5,593 bases of DNA, from NCBI GenBank assembly GCA_021298045.1, contig JAJTHY010000042.1, positions 1-5,593 on the forward strand, given 5' to 3'. Source of the DNA: Candidatus Jidaibacter sp. Lineage in GTDB: Bacteria; Pseudomonadota; Alphaproteobacteria; Rickettsiales; Midichloriaceae. A model generated the notes under the pieces. The model was not told the DNA's origin, ran no database searches, and was given only the letters and a program-made list of their open reading frames with translations. Position numbers and translations under genes: made by a program. This document shows, piece after piece, positions 1 through 5,563 of this stretch (position 1 is its first letter; every line of letters begins with the position of its first letter).

Positions 1-252
1 CATAGATTTTATATTAGACCTCTTCGGAAACTCTACTTCTGCTGCAAATTGCGTTGTCGCTCCGGTACTCAAATCCTCATGTATATTGAATACACTCCGG
101 TCTTCCGTTCCGTGGGCTCCTTGCACTTTGCTACCAGAAGCGAGTTTCCGAAGAGGTCTATTATGCAATTTTATAAAAAATACTATAGCCAAAGACAAAA
201 GTGTAATAAAATCAGCATAATAGATAGAAGCAATGCCTAACACAAAACTCAA
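1..252 (-). CDS. Possible partial reading frame, one membrane helix, crossing the repeat element (weak)
   Basis: On the minus strand the frame is open from just after a TAA at 256-258 to the left edge of the window. Possible starts are TTG at 250-252 or GTG at 241-243; neither has a good Shine-Dalgarno sequence. The first 28 or so residues form a hydrophobic segment containing YADFITLLSLAIVFFI, followed by a positive stretch (KLHNRP) and then about 50 residues translated from the repeat element. YADFITLL recalls the membrane helix of MotB-type proteins, but this is a short match in a T-rich strand that favours hydrophobic codons, so I do not assign a function. The frame lies just after gapR and its probable terminator. 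The element is also open in two plus-strand frames, so openness alone is poor evidence. It may be a gene with an in-frame repeat insertion, a decayed gene, or chance. Confidence 0.2.
   Translation of the reverse strand, partial: MSFVLGIASIYYADFITLLSLAIVFFIKLHNRPLRKLASGSKVQGAHGTEDRSVFNIHEDLSTGATTQFAAEVEFPKRSNIKSM
11..164. repeat. Palindromic repeat element of about 150 bp with long inverted arms
   Basis: The 19-base arm at 15-33 is the exact reverse complement of 142-160. Allowing one mismatch (14 against 161), the match extends outward to 11-33 and 142-164. It also continues inward imperfectly: after the perfect arm, CTTCTGCTGCAAATTGC on the left resembles CTTCTGGTAGCAAAGTGC on the reversed right side, so each arm is roughly 45 bases. 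The centre carries a direct CTCCGGT at 60-66 and 95-101. The element looks richer in GC than the flanking sequence, which suggests a mobile or spreading unit. No transposase is encoded. It resembles the small palindromic or MITE-like elements scattered in Rickettsiales genomes; that link is inference. Copy number elsewhere in the genome cannot be judged from this window. Confidence 0.75.
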
Positions 253-276
253 AAATTAGGCATGCATCATGCATAC
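251..276 (-). terminator. Probable rho-independent terminator of the DUF3576-perM-gapR operon
   Basis: Read on the minus strand just after the gapR stop, the sequence forms a 7-bp stem (GTATGCA with TGCATGC, one G-T pair, three-base loop, 260-276), followed three bases later by five T residues (255-251). The stem is short and only moderately GC-rich, so termination may be incomplete. A competing 8-bp stem, ATGCCTAA (233-240) with TTAGGCAT (256-263), shares part of the sequence. Confidence 0.45.
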
Positions 277-281
277 AAAAC

Positions 282-545
282 TTATTGTCCGTCAAGCTCT
301 GGAAGCATTCCTAGAGCACGCTTATACATAGCAAGCAGGGTCTCTTCTTCATCTAAATCGTTTTTATCCATTTTTCTTTCTTTTAGAATTCTACGAATAA
401 TTTTAGGCTCTAATCCATTAGACTTAATATCCGCGTAGGTCTCACGAATTGTAGTAAGAACATCTGTTTTTTCTTGCTCTAGCCTTTCAATTTTTGCTAT
501 ATATTGTTTAAGCAAATCACCTGCCACTCCGAAAACTTGTGTCAT
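282..545 (-). CDS. gapR: GapR-like DUF2312 nucleoid-associated DNA-binding protein
   Basis: This 87-residue protein matches the DUF2312/GapR family in length (about 90 residues) and pattern. A long charged helix (about 10-42, including KIERLEQEKTDV and IRETYADIKSNG) is followed by LEPKIIRRILKERKMDKND (46-63) and a last helix with the typical EETLLAMYKRALGM ending (67-80). In Caulobacter, GapR is a small alpha-helical protein that forms multimers, binds AT-rich or overtwisted DNA and helps replication and chromosome organisation; the same role here is inferred from the family. It is the third gene of the minus-strand operon, six bases after the membrane protein gene. Its AGGA ribosome site (550-553) overlaps the TAG stop of that gene, so translation is probably coupled. 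The ATG start gives the normal family N-terminus. The family assignment is secure; exact orthology to Caulobacter GapR is less so. Confidence 0.88.
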   Translation of the reverse strand: MTQVFGVAGDLLKQYIAKIERLEQEKTDVLTTIRETYADIKSNGLEPKIIRRILKERKMDKNDLDEEETLLAMYKRALGMLPELDGQ

Positions 546-549
546 ATTT

Positions 550-553
550 TCCT
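550..553 (-). promoter_or_regulatory. Ribosome binding site of gapR overlapping the upstream stop codon
   Basis: On the minus strand the sequence TAGGAAAATATG joins the stop of the membrane protein gene (TAG, 552-554) to the gapR ATG. AGGA overlaps the stop and lies four bases before the start, somewhat close. This arrangement suggests that terminating ribosomes start gapR. Confidence 0.55.
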
Positions 554-1598
554 AATTGTAAATTGAACTATTTTTATAATGTTTAACGAGGTATTTTATA
601 ATCACAGCAATCGTTGCTGTCAACGGTAAAGCTATTAGCATCCCAACAAATCCTAACACAGCATTACCAGCCAACAGCCCAAAAATAATCCACATAGGGT
701 TCAATTCAAGTGACTCTCCTAAAAATTTTGGTGTTACTATATATGACTCTATAAGCTGCCCAACCCCGTATATAAACAAAACTATCAATACCGGAGCAAT
801 TGTTAAAAATTGCACAGCAACCACAAGTACGCTCAAAGCTATACTAAAAAATGTTCCCACATATGGAATAAAGGTTAATAATCCTGATATAAATCCAAGT
901 GCTAACCATGACTTAACGCCCACTAATGATAATGCAGCAGCATAAAATACACCCATTATAGAGCAAACAAAAAATTGACCACGAACATAATTTGAAAGCG
1001 CTGCATCAATCTCAGTTTTTAGATAGCTGTATTCACCATATGCCTTCCTTGGTATCAACGAATCAACTGTGTCAACAATGTGATGCCAATTAGCGAGGAA
1101 GTAGCAGAATGCAACTGGAGTTATGAATAAAATCATAACTATATTCATCGCCGCTATACTGGATTGTAAAATTTTTAAAATAACACTAGTTGATACGTTA
1201 AATATACTCGAGCTTATTTCTGTAAAAGAATTTTGTATGCTTGCCACAATGCTAGAGTTTAAATACTGATTATGTTTTAATGAAGAAATGAGCATGTTCA
1301 AATCTTCTTTATGGTTCGCAGCTGCATGAGAGATCCAGACAATTTGCTCATAAAAAAGCGGTAGCGCCACTACACAAAAGAAAATCAAAAAAATCAATAC
1401 GCCAACAAGAACAATCACACTAGAAATATCTCTACTAATCCCAAGAGCGCGAAGTTTATCCACCAGTGGTGAGCAAAAATATGCCAATAACATGGCTGTG
1501 AAAAACGGCGTCAGCATATTGGAAATAGAATATAAAAAAGTAACAACCGCCAAAATTATGACTACGAAAAAGAAAGCGGATTTTTTAATATTAAACAA
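552..1598 (-). CDS. AI-2E family (PerM/YdiK-type) inner-membrane transporter
   Basis: The 348-residue product has the size and layout of the AI-2E/PerM family. There are hydrophobic segments at about 8-28, 31-47 and 60-82, then a soluble helical stretch (85-140), a fourth at 148-170, and a C-terminal bundle at about 207-228, 231-261, 266-286 and 302-336. Family hallmarks are visible: LTFIPYVGTFFSIAL (241-255, with the conserved P-Y-x-G), GQLIESYIVTPKFLGESLELNP (280-301) and NAVLGFVGMLIALPLTA (312-328). Family members have been linked to autoinducer-2 export or to Na+/H+ exchange, but the substrate of most is unknown and I cannot name it here. The start is TTG, supported by CAGG six bases upstream and by the complete first membrane helix; the next ATG (residue 28) would delete that helix. 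The gene sits three bases after the lipoprotein gene and six before gapR. Confidence 0.88.
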   Translation of the reverse strand: MFNIKKSAFFFVVIILAVVTFLYSISNMLTPFFTAMLLAYFCSPLVDKLRALGISRDISSVIVLVGVLIFLIFFCVVALPLFYEQIVWISHAAANHKEDLNMLISSLKHNQYLNSSIVASIQNSFTEISSSIFNVSTSVILKILQSSIAAMNIVMILFITPVAFCYFLANWHHIVDTVDSLIPRKAYGEYSYLKTEIDAALSNYVRGQFFVCSIMGVFYAAALSLVGVKSWLALGFISGLLTFIPYVGTFFSIALSVLVVAVQFLTIAPVLIVLFIYGVGQLIESYIVTPKFLGESLELNPMWIIFGLLAGNAVLGFVGMLIALPLTATIAVIIKYLVKHYKNSSIYN

Positions 1599-1601
1599 TA
1601 G

Positions 1602-2126
1602 CTACCTGCCAGATTTATACTTTATTGTCCTTGCTTTTAATAAAATTTTATTCTCTATTTCCGTAGCAAGCGCGTCATTGCCAATGATATCACCCCAATT
1701 TCCATTTTTGTCAAGAGTTTGCTTGAAAGCAGAAACCCTTATTGCATCTGACCTCAACTCATGCCCTACTATGTATATGTTTAACTTATACCGCTCCTTA
1801 GACTCACTATTAAGCTTGTGCCAGTCAGTTATTATTGAACCTCCAAAAGGATCCGCCGAAAGCACAGGCATTTTATGTACAGTATCAAGTGAAGCACGCC
1901 ATAAATAGCTATTAACATTTATAGCATGCGTCGCTTTTGACGAGCTACTTTTGCCGCCAAAAATCGTTAATCCCCCCTCACCTGTTAGCTTACCCATCTC
2001 CTCCACCTGCCTTTCTTCCCTTGTTTTTGGGTAGCTGGAATCATCGCTGGACGGAACATAATTACTGCCACCCGAGCAAGAGGTTAAAACAACGCATATA
2101 GTCAATAAACAGCCTTTTTTAAACAT
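1602..2126 (-). CDS. DUF3576 domain-containing outer-envelope lipoprotein
   Basis: The 174-residue product starts with a lipoprotein signal: two lysines, a hydrophobic run (CLLTICVVL) and the lipobox LTSC, with Cys17 as the likely lipidated residue followed by SGGSN. A low-complexity, charged linker (about 24-60, with a Ser run at 60-63) leads to the conserved domain: VNSYLWRASLDT (71-82), ADPFGGSIITDW (91-102), ERYKLNIYIVGHELRSDAIRVSAF (111-134) and a last helix, LATEIENKILLKAR (153-166). This is the signature of DUF3576, known from Alphaproteobacteria; its function is not established. The residue after Cys17 is Ser, not Asp, so outer-membrane sorting is plausible. AAGGAG (2135-2140), eight bases before the ATG, is a strong ribosome site. 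It is the first gene of the minus-strand operon. Confidence 0.85.
   Translation of the reverse strand: MFKKGCLLTICVVLTSCSGGSNYVPSSDDSSYPKTREERQVEEMGKLTGEGGLTIFGGKSSSSKATHAINVNSYLWRASLDTVHKMPVLSADPFGGSIITDWHKLNSESKERYKLNIYIVGHELRSDAIRVSAFKQTLDKNGNWGDIIGNDALATEIENKILLKARTIKYKSGR
1605..1610 (-). promoter_or_regulatory. Ribosome binding site supporting the TTG start of the AI-2E family gene
   Basis: On the minus strand GGCAGG lies inside the last two codons of the lipoprotein gene, with AGG (1605-1607) six bases before TTG (1596-1598). This fixes an unusual TTG start and ties its translation to that of the upstream gene. Confidence 0.5.
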
Positions 2127-2154
2127 CAGCGAAACTCCTTAAATAGATGAACAT

Positions 2155-2182
2155 ATCTTACCATAAATTTGCGCAGATACAA
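2155..2182 (-). promoter_or_regulatory. Probable sigma-70-type promoter of the minus-strand operon
   Basis: On the minus strand TTGTAT (2177-2182) and TAAGAT (2155-2160) are separated by 16 bases. The -10 is good (five of six bases of TATAAT), the -35 weak (TTG only). It lies about 15 bases before the AAGGAG site of the lipoprotein gene. Confidence 0.4.
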
Positions 2183-2200
2183 GTATGCTAGGAAAATGGT

Positions 2201-2229
2201 TTGAAACTTGGGTTTAATTGATGTATTAC
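2201..2229 (+). promoter_or_regulatory. Probable sigma-70-type promoter of bamA-skp
   Basis: TTGAAA (2201-2206, five of six bases of TTGACA) is followed after 17 bases by TATTAC (2224-2229, four of six bases of TATAAT). Transcription would start near 2236, leaving a leader of only about 22 bases. No Shine-Dalgarno-like purine run is visible before the bamA ATG. Confidence 0.45.
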
Positions 2230-2257
2230 TTTGTCTAAGTTTTAATAGTCTGTTTAA

Positions 2258-4552
2258 ATGAAAAAAATTAAAAGCAGTTTGCTGGCCTTAATACTAACTA
2301 TTTCAGTTAGTTTTTCTGTTTGTGCTGTTGAGCCAAAAATTAAGCGCATAAAATATGAAGGTAATCAACGTATTAGTAAGGAAACCATTTTTGCTTATCT
2401 CGATGTTATTGAAGGAGAAGAGGCAACAAATGCTAAAATAGATAGCTCAATCAAGCATTTATTTGAAACTGGTTTTTTCTCTGATGTGCGAATTTCGGAA
2501 GAGGGTGGCGATCTAATAGTGCGGGTGACTGAAAACCCTTTGATAAATAAAATTGGTTTTGATGGCAATAGGAAAATAGAAGAGTCTGAGCTTCTACAAG
2601 AAATTAGTATGCGCGCAAATAGCGTATTTTCACCTTATAAGCTTCAAGCAGATTTAAACAGGATTACTAGTTTATACCAAAAAACTGGTAGATATTCAGC
2701 TTATATAGAACCTAAACTTATTAAGTTAGATCAAAACCGAGTGAATTTAGTCTACGAGATAAATGAAGGCAGAGAAGCTGTTATCAGAAAGATTAACTTT
2801 GCTGGAAACAAGAATTTTTCTGACTCCGACTTATCGCAAGCTATTGCATCAAAGGAATATAGGTTTTACAGATTTTTCTCCAATGCAGATGTTTATGACC
2901 CAGACAAATTAGAATACGATAAAGAAATGTTGCGCCGGTTTTATATGAACCGAGGCTATGCTGATTTTAAAATAACCTCTACTACTGCCGAGCTTTCTTT
3001 AAACAGAGACGGATTTTTAATTACTTTTGTAATCCACGAGGGAGACGACTACAATTTTGGCACCTTCAATATCAGTAGCCAGATAAAGGGTTTTGACGGT
3101 GATGTACTGAAAAAACTGGTGACGATTAAAGAAGGGCATAGATTTAATAAAGAAAACATCGATGAATCTGTTGATACAATTACAAATTATCTAGGGGAGC
3201 ATGGCTACCCTTTTGTTGAGATTGACCCGAGAATTACAACCAATCCTCAAGAAAAAATAGCTACTGTTGATTTCATAATTAGAGAGAGTTATAAGGTTTA
3301 CATACGCAAAATTAATATCAAAAATAATACTCGCACCTTAGATAAAGTAATACGTAGAGAAATGCGTATATTAGAAGGAGATCCATATAATATTACTAAG
3401 GTACAAAGGTCTAAGCAACGTATTGATAACTTAAGCTATTTCAGCAAGTTAGAATTTAAAAATAAGAAAACAGATGAAAATGATAAAATGGATATCGACG
3501 TTGAGGTTGAGGAAACTTCAACTGGCTCCATTAACTTCGCTGGGGGTTACAATACAGAGACTGGAATTTTAGGACAAATAACTTTAAGTGAAAACAACTT
3601 TTTAGGAAAAGGTCAACAAGTTCAACTTGCGACCACCCTTGCCCAAAAAGAACGTGGGGCAACTTTTAGTTTTACTGAGCCATTTTTTATGGATAAAGAA
3701 CTAGCTGCTGGAGTTGATATTTTTTCTAATAACAGAGACTTTAAATCCACTAGCTCCTTTAGAAGCAAGAATGTAGGCTTTGCGTTACGTATGGGGTATG
3801 ACATTACAGAACATTTGTCACATGGCCTCAGATACTCACTCAAGCGCGAGCGAGTAAGCGATGTTGAGAAGGATGCCTCCATATATATTAAGGAGCAGGA
3901 AGGCACACATGTAGTATCTTTATTTGGGCATACTCTAGCTTATGACAAATTAGATAACAGAGCTGACCCAACCGAAGGACATTTACTGAAGTTAGAGCAA
4001 GATATAGCTGGGCTTGGTTGGCGCAAGAAAAAATATTCTAAATATTTTTCTAACAGAGGTACAGCGGTCTTTTTCTATCCAATTTATAAACGCGACGTGA
4101 TATTTAAAGCTATAGGTAGGGCGGGTCATATATTGAGATATGGCAATAGTGACGAAATTAACCTAAATGACCGCTTCTTCATTGGGCCAGATTATATACG
4201 TGGCTTCGACATGGCTGGCATAGGCCCTAGGGATAAGAAAACCAAGGATGCTTTAGGTGGAGATACTTATTATACCGCAACTACCGAGCTTATATTCCCA
4301 GTAGGGCTTCCAAATGAAGTAGGGCTTAAAGCTTCTGTGTTTCATGATATTGGATCGATGTATGGTTTGGATAATAAATCTTTCAAATATTCCAATATCT
4401 ACAACACAAAAAGTTTAAGAGCTTCTGCAGGTATGAGCTTGATTTGGAAATCAACCCTTGGTACAATTACTATAAGTTACGCTGCGCCTTACATGAAGAA
4501 ACCTTTTGATGACCAAAAGAGATTCAACATAGATTTTGGAACTAATTTTTAA
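2258..4552 (+). CDS. bamA: Outer membrane protein assembly factor BamA (Omp85)
   Basis: BamA is the essential outer-membrane barrel that folds and inserts other beta-barrel proteins. The 764-residue length is normal. Residues 1-23 are a Sec signal peptide (MKKIK, hydrophobic core, VCA before the cut). Five POTRA domains follow at about 27-94, 95-172, 175-262, 264-344 and 347-419, each with the recurring pattern of an I-x-F/Y-x-GN-type strand and a G-x-F/Y turn (for example YEGNQRIS, FDGNRKIEES, FAGNKNFSDS, LFETGFFSDV). The barrel runs from about 423 to the end. It contains the conserved loop-6 motif IRGF (647-650, usually VRGF/Y) within FIGPDYIRGFDMAGIGPRD, and ends in Phe (IDFGTNF), the outer-membrane beta-signal. 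The start is set by the signal peptide; no Shine-Dalgarno is seen. The gene is followed 12 bases later by skp. No rseP gene precedes it, unlike many proteobacteria. Confidence 0.97.
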   Translation: MKKIKSSLLALILTISVSFSVCAVEPKIKRIKYEGNQRISKETIFAYLDVIEGEEATNAKIDSSIKHLFETGFFSDVRISEEGGDLIVRVTENPLINKIGFDGNRKIEESELLQEISMRANSVFSPYKLQADLNRITSLYQKTGRYSAYIEPKLIKLDQNRVNLVYEINEGREAVIRKINFAGNKNFSDSDLSQAIASKEYRFYRFFSNADVYDPDKLEYDKEMLRRFYMNRGYADFKITSTTAELSLNRDGFLITFVIHEGDDYNFGTFNISSQIKGFDGDVLKKLVTIKEGHRFNKENIDESVDTITNYLGEHGYPFVEIDPRITTNPQEKIATVDFIIRESYKVYIRKINIKNNTRTLDKVIRREMRILEGDPYNITKVQRSKQRIDNLSYFSKLEFKNKKTDENDKMDIDVEVEETSTGSINFAGGYNTETGILGQITLSENNFLGKGQQVQLATTLAQKERGATFSFTEPFFMDKELAAGVDIFSNNRDFKSTSSFRSKNVGFALRMGYDITEHLSHGLRYSLKRERVSDVEKDASIYIKEQEGTHVVSLFGHTLAYDKLDNRADPTEGHLLKLEQDIAGLGWRKKKYSKYFSNRGTAVFFYPIYKRDVIFKAIGRAGHILRYGNSDEINLNDRFFIGPDYIRGFDMAGIGPRDKKTKDALGGDTYYTATTELIFPVGLPNEVGLKASVFHDIGSMYGLDNKSFKYSNIYNTKSLRASAGMSLIWKSTLGTITISYAAPYMKKPFDDQKRFNIDFGTNF

Positions 4553-4553
4553 C

Positions 4554-4557
4554 GGAG
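4554..4557 (+). promoter_or_regulatory. Ribosome binding site of skp
   Basis: GGAG lies two bases after the bamA stop and seven bases before the skp ATG. It fixes the skp start and, with no room for a promoter in the gap, supports co-transcription with bamA. Confidence 0.6.
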
Positions 4558-4564
4558 AAATTGA

Positions 4565-5116
4565 ATGTCTTTAAATATAAAAAATAAATTAGCTGGTTTA
4601 GCAATCTCAGCTTTATTAATGAGCTCTGTGGTTTCACAAGCCTTAGCTGCAGATGATAAAGCTATGGTTTTTGTTGATACCCAAGTTATACTTGAGAAAT
4701 CTACAGCTTTAGTAAAAGTCAGAGAACAATTGGATAGAAAAGCAGAAGAATTCAAAAAAGACTCCACCAATAAAGAAGCATATTTTAAAAAGAAATATGA
4801 GGATTTAGAAAAGCAAAAAACTGTTTTAACAAAAGAAGTTTTTGAGCAAAAAAATAATGACTTGGCTAAAGAATTTGGAGAGGCACAAAAGAAAGTACAA
4901 GAAAGTAGAGGTACTTTAGATAAAGCTTACACAGATGCTATGCAACAGTTTGAAAAAGTTTTGACTGACATAGTAAAAGAGGAAGCCATCAAAAATCATG
5001 CAACAGCTGTATTGCCTAAAATGCAAGCTCTTTATAGTGATGATTCTTTGGATATCACAGCCTCAGTACTTGATTCTTTAAATAAGAAGTTGCCTAATAT
5101 TGCTGTAAAATTTTAG
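4565..5116 (+). CDS. skp: Periplasmic OmpH/Skp family outer-membrane protein chaperone
   Basis: Skp (OmpH) is a periplasmic chaperone that holds unfolded outer-membrane proteins between the Sec channel and BamA. The 183-residue product, close to the family length, begins with a signal peptide (about 1-28, with the cleavage motif ALA before ADDKA). The mature part opens with the characteristic first strand and helix VFVDTQVILEKSTALVKVREQL (35-56). A long, lysine- and glutamate-rich coiled coil follows (about 50-135), forming the gripping arms, and the chain returns through a helix to VLPKMQALYSDDSLDITASVLDSLNKKLP, the usual OmpH ending. The position 12 bases after bamA is the conserved proteobacterial arrangement. 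A strong terminator follows at 5132-5167, so lipid A genes (lpxD, fabZ, lpxA), which often come next, are not here. Confidence 0.93.
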   Translation: MSLNIKNKLAGLAISALLMSSVVSQALAADDKAMVFVDTQVILEKSTALVKVREQLDRKAEEFKKDSTNKEAYFKKKYEDLEKQKTVLTKEVFEQKNNDLAKEFGEAQKKVQESRGTLDKAYTDAMQQFEKVLTDIVKEEAIKNHATAVLPKMQALYSDDSLDITASVLDSLNKKLPNIAVKF

Positions 5117-5131
5117 TAAGCTATAAATTAT

Positions 5132-5167
5132 AAAAAAGGTGATTGGTATATATCAATCACCTTTTTT
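5132..5167. terminator. Strong hairpin terminator after skp, symmetrical and possibly bidirectional
   Basis: GGTGATTG (5138-5145) pairs perfectly with CAATCACC (5154-5161) around an eight-base loop. Six A residues precede the stem (5132-5137) and six T residues follow it (5162-5167), so it has the right form on either strand. It starts 15 bases after the skp stop and should end the bamA-skp transcript. On the minus strand it could also stop transcription from genes to the right. Confidence 0.88.
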
Positions 5168-5377
5168 ACATCAAACCTCATACTCACCAATACCATCGCT
5201 ACACATAAGCAAATACCTTGCTTTTAGAGCAAAACCCGTTCTAAAATGGACAGATGCGCTTGTATTGGAAAATTTTGGGAAGAGAAAAAAGTGCTTTAAT
5301 ATGAATATATTGAAGACTTTTTTATCTTTCGGTCAAAAGAGCTATAACGATGATAATGTAAGGGCTTGAGGTATAAA
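5168..5377. other. Intergenic stretch with no recognisable gene
   Basis: I see no conserved protein, RNA gene or clear promoter here. A plus-strand frame is open from inside the terminator to 5369, but it has no family-like motif and no good ribosome site. It may include decayed remains of the transposase whose end is suggested just to the right, though nothing in it supports that directly. Confidence 0.5.
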
Positions 5378-5458
5378 ATGATTGAAGAAATCCATAAGAA
5401 AATGATGTTATTTGCGCATAAATCTTATGGATTTCGAGATAAGTGCCATTGGATATAG
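5378..5458 (+). pseudogene. Relic of an ISL3-type transposase C-terminal region
   Basis: A 26-codon frame encodes EEIHKKMMLFAHKSYGFRD followed by KCHWI and a TAG stop. The spacing matches the C-terminal motif of ISL3-family (DDE) transposases, which from memory reads roughly E-G-I/L-x-N-K-I-K-x-x-K-R-x-A/S-Y-G-F-R-D: here E4, I5, H6, K8, L11, S16, Y17, G18, F19, R20 and D21 fall in register. The catalytic part is absent; stops appear just upstream (TAA at 5354-5356) and at 5456-5458, so it cannot be active. GAGG (5368-5371) lies six bases before the ATG, so a small peptide could be made, but a decayed insertion sequence is simpler. The match is short and from memory only. Confidence 0.4.
5387..5435. 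repeat. Perfect 13-bp inverted repeat with a 23-base loop
   Basis: GAAATCCATAAGA (5387-5399) is the exact reverse complement of TCTTATGGATTTC (5423-5435). It lies wholly inside the transposase-like frame. There is no T run after it, so it does not look like a terminator. It could be chance, an RNA hairpin or a remnant of element structure. Confidence 0.6.
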
Positions 5459-5509
5459 CTAAACCCTTATAAAATAGCTATGAAAAATACAACAGATCTC
5501 CATCTCTTA

Positions 5510-5563
5510 GTCATCCTCGCTATTGCTTGGGATCTTAAGATTCCGCAACAAGTGCGGAATGAC
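5510..5563. repeat. Short palindromic repeat element (GTCAT...ATGAC)
   Basis: The unit begins GTCATCCTCGC and ends GCGGAATGAC, so the outer five bases form an inverted pair. Inside are a perfect hairpin, ATTCCGCA (5540-5547) with TGCGGAAT (5553-5560) around a five-base loop, and a perfect ten-base palindrome, ATCTTAAGAT (5532-5541). Elements with GTCATTCC-type ends are common intergenic repeats in Rickettsiales and other bacteria; assignment to that class is from memory. It sits in gene-free DNA and has no coding content. Confidence 0.6.

Noticed and set aside
2..220. Plus-strand frame open from the left edge through the repeat element, without an ATG
   Set aside because: Only about three codons lie outside the element on the left, so it cannot be told from chance. 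It would become interesting only if a gene to the left runs into it.
49..240. Plus-strand 63-codon frame starting MRCRSGTQ
   Set aside because: It begins inside the repeat element, has no ribosome site and shows no protein-like pattern. The element is stop-poor in several frames, so this is a by-product of the repeat.
1492..1908. Plus-strand 138-codon frame opposite the AI-2E family and lipoprotein genes
   Set aside because: It is antisense to two genes with clear family motifs and has no recognisable domain of its own.
2242..2257. Possible CtrA site (TTAA...TTAA) just before bamA
   Set aside because: The two TTAA boxes are eight bases apart, not the canonical seven, and such words are frequent in AT-rich DNA.
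3622..3906. Minus-strand 94-codon frame opposite bamA
   Set aside because: It lies wholly inside the barrel-coding part of bamA and has no motif or ribosome site.
4549..4770. Minus-strand 73-codon frame opposite the start of skp
   Set aside because: It is the complement of the skp signal peptide and first helix, with no independent support.
5139..5369. Plus-strand 76-codon frame after skp
   Set aside because: It starts inside the terminator stem and has no convincing ribosome site or family pattern.
5455..5481. Inverted pair ATAGCTA / TAGCTAT after the transposase relic
   Set aside because: Seven AT-rich base pairs with a 13-base loop are expected by chance in this composition.
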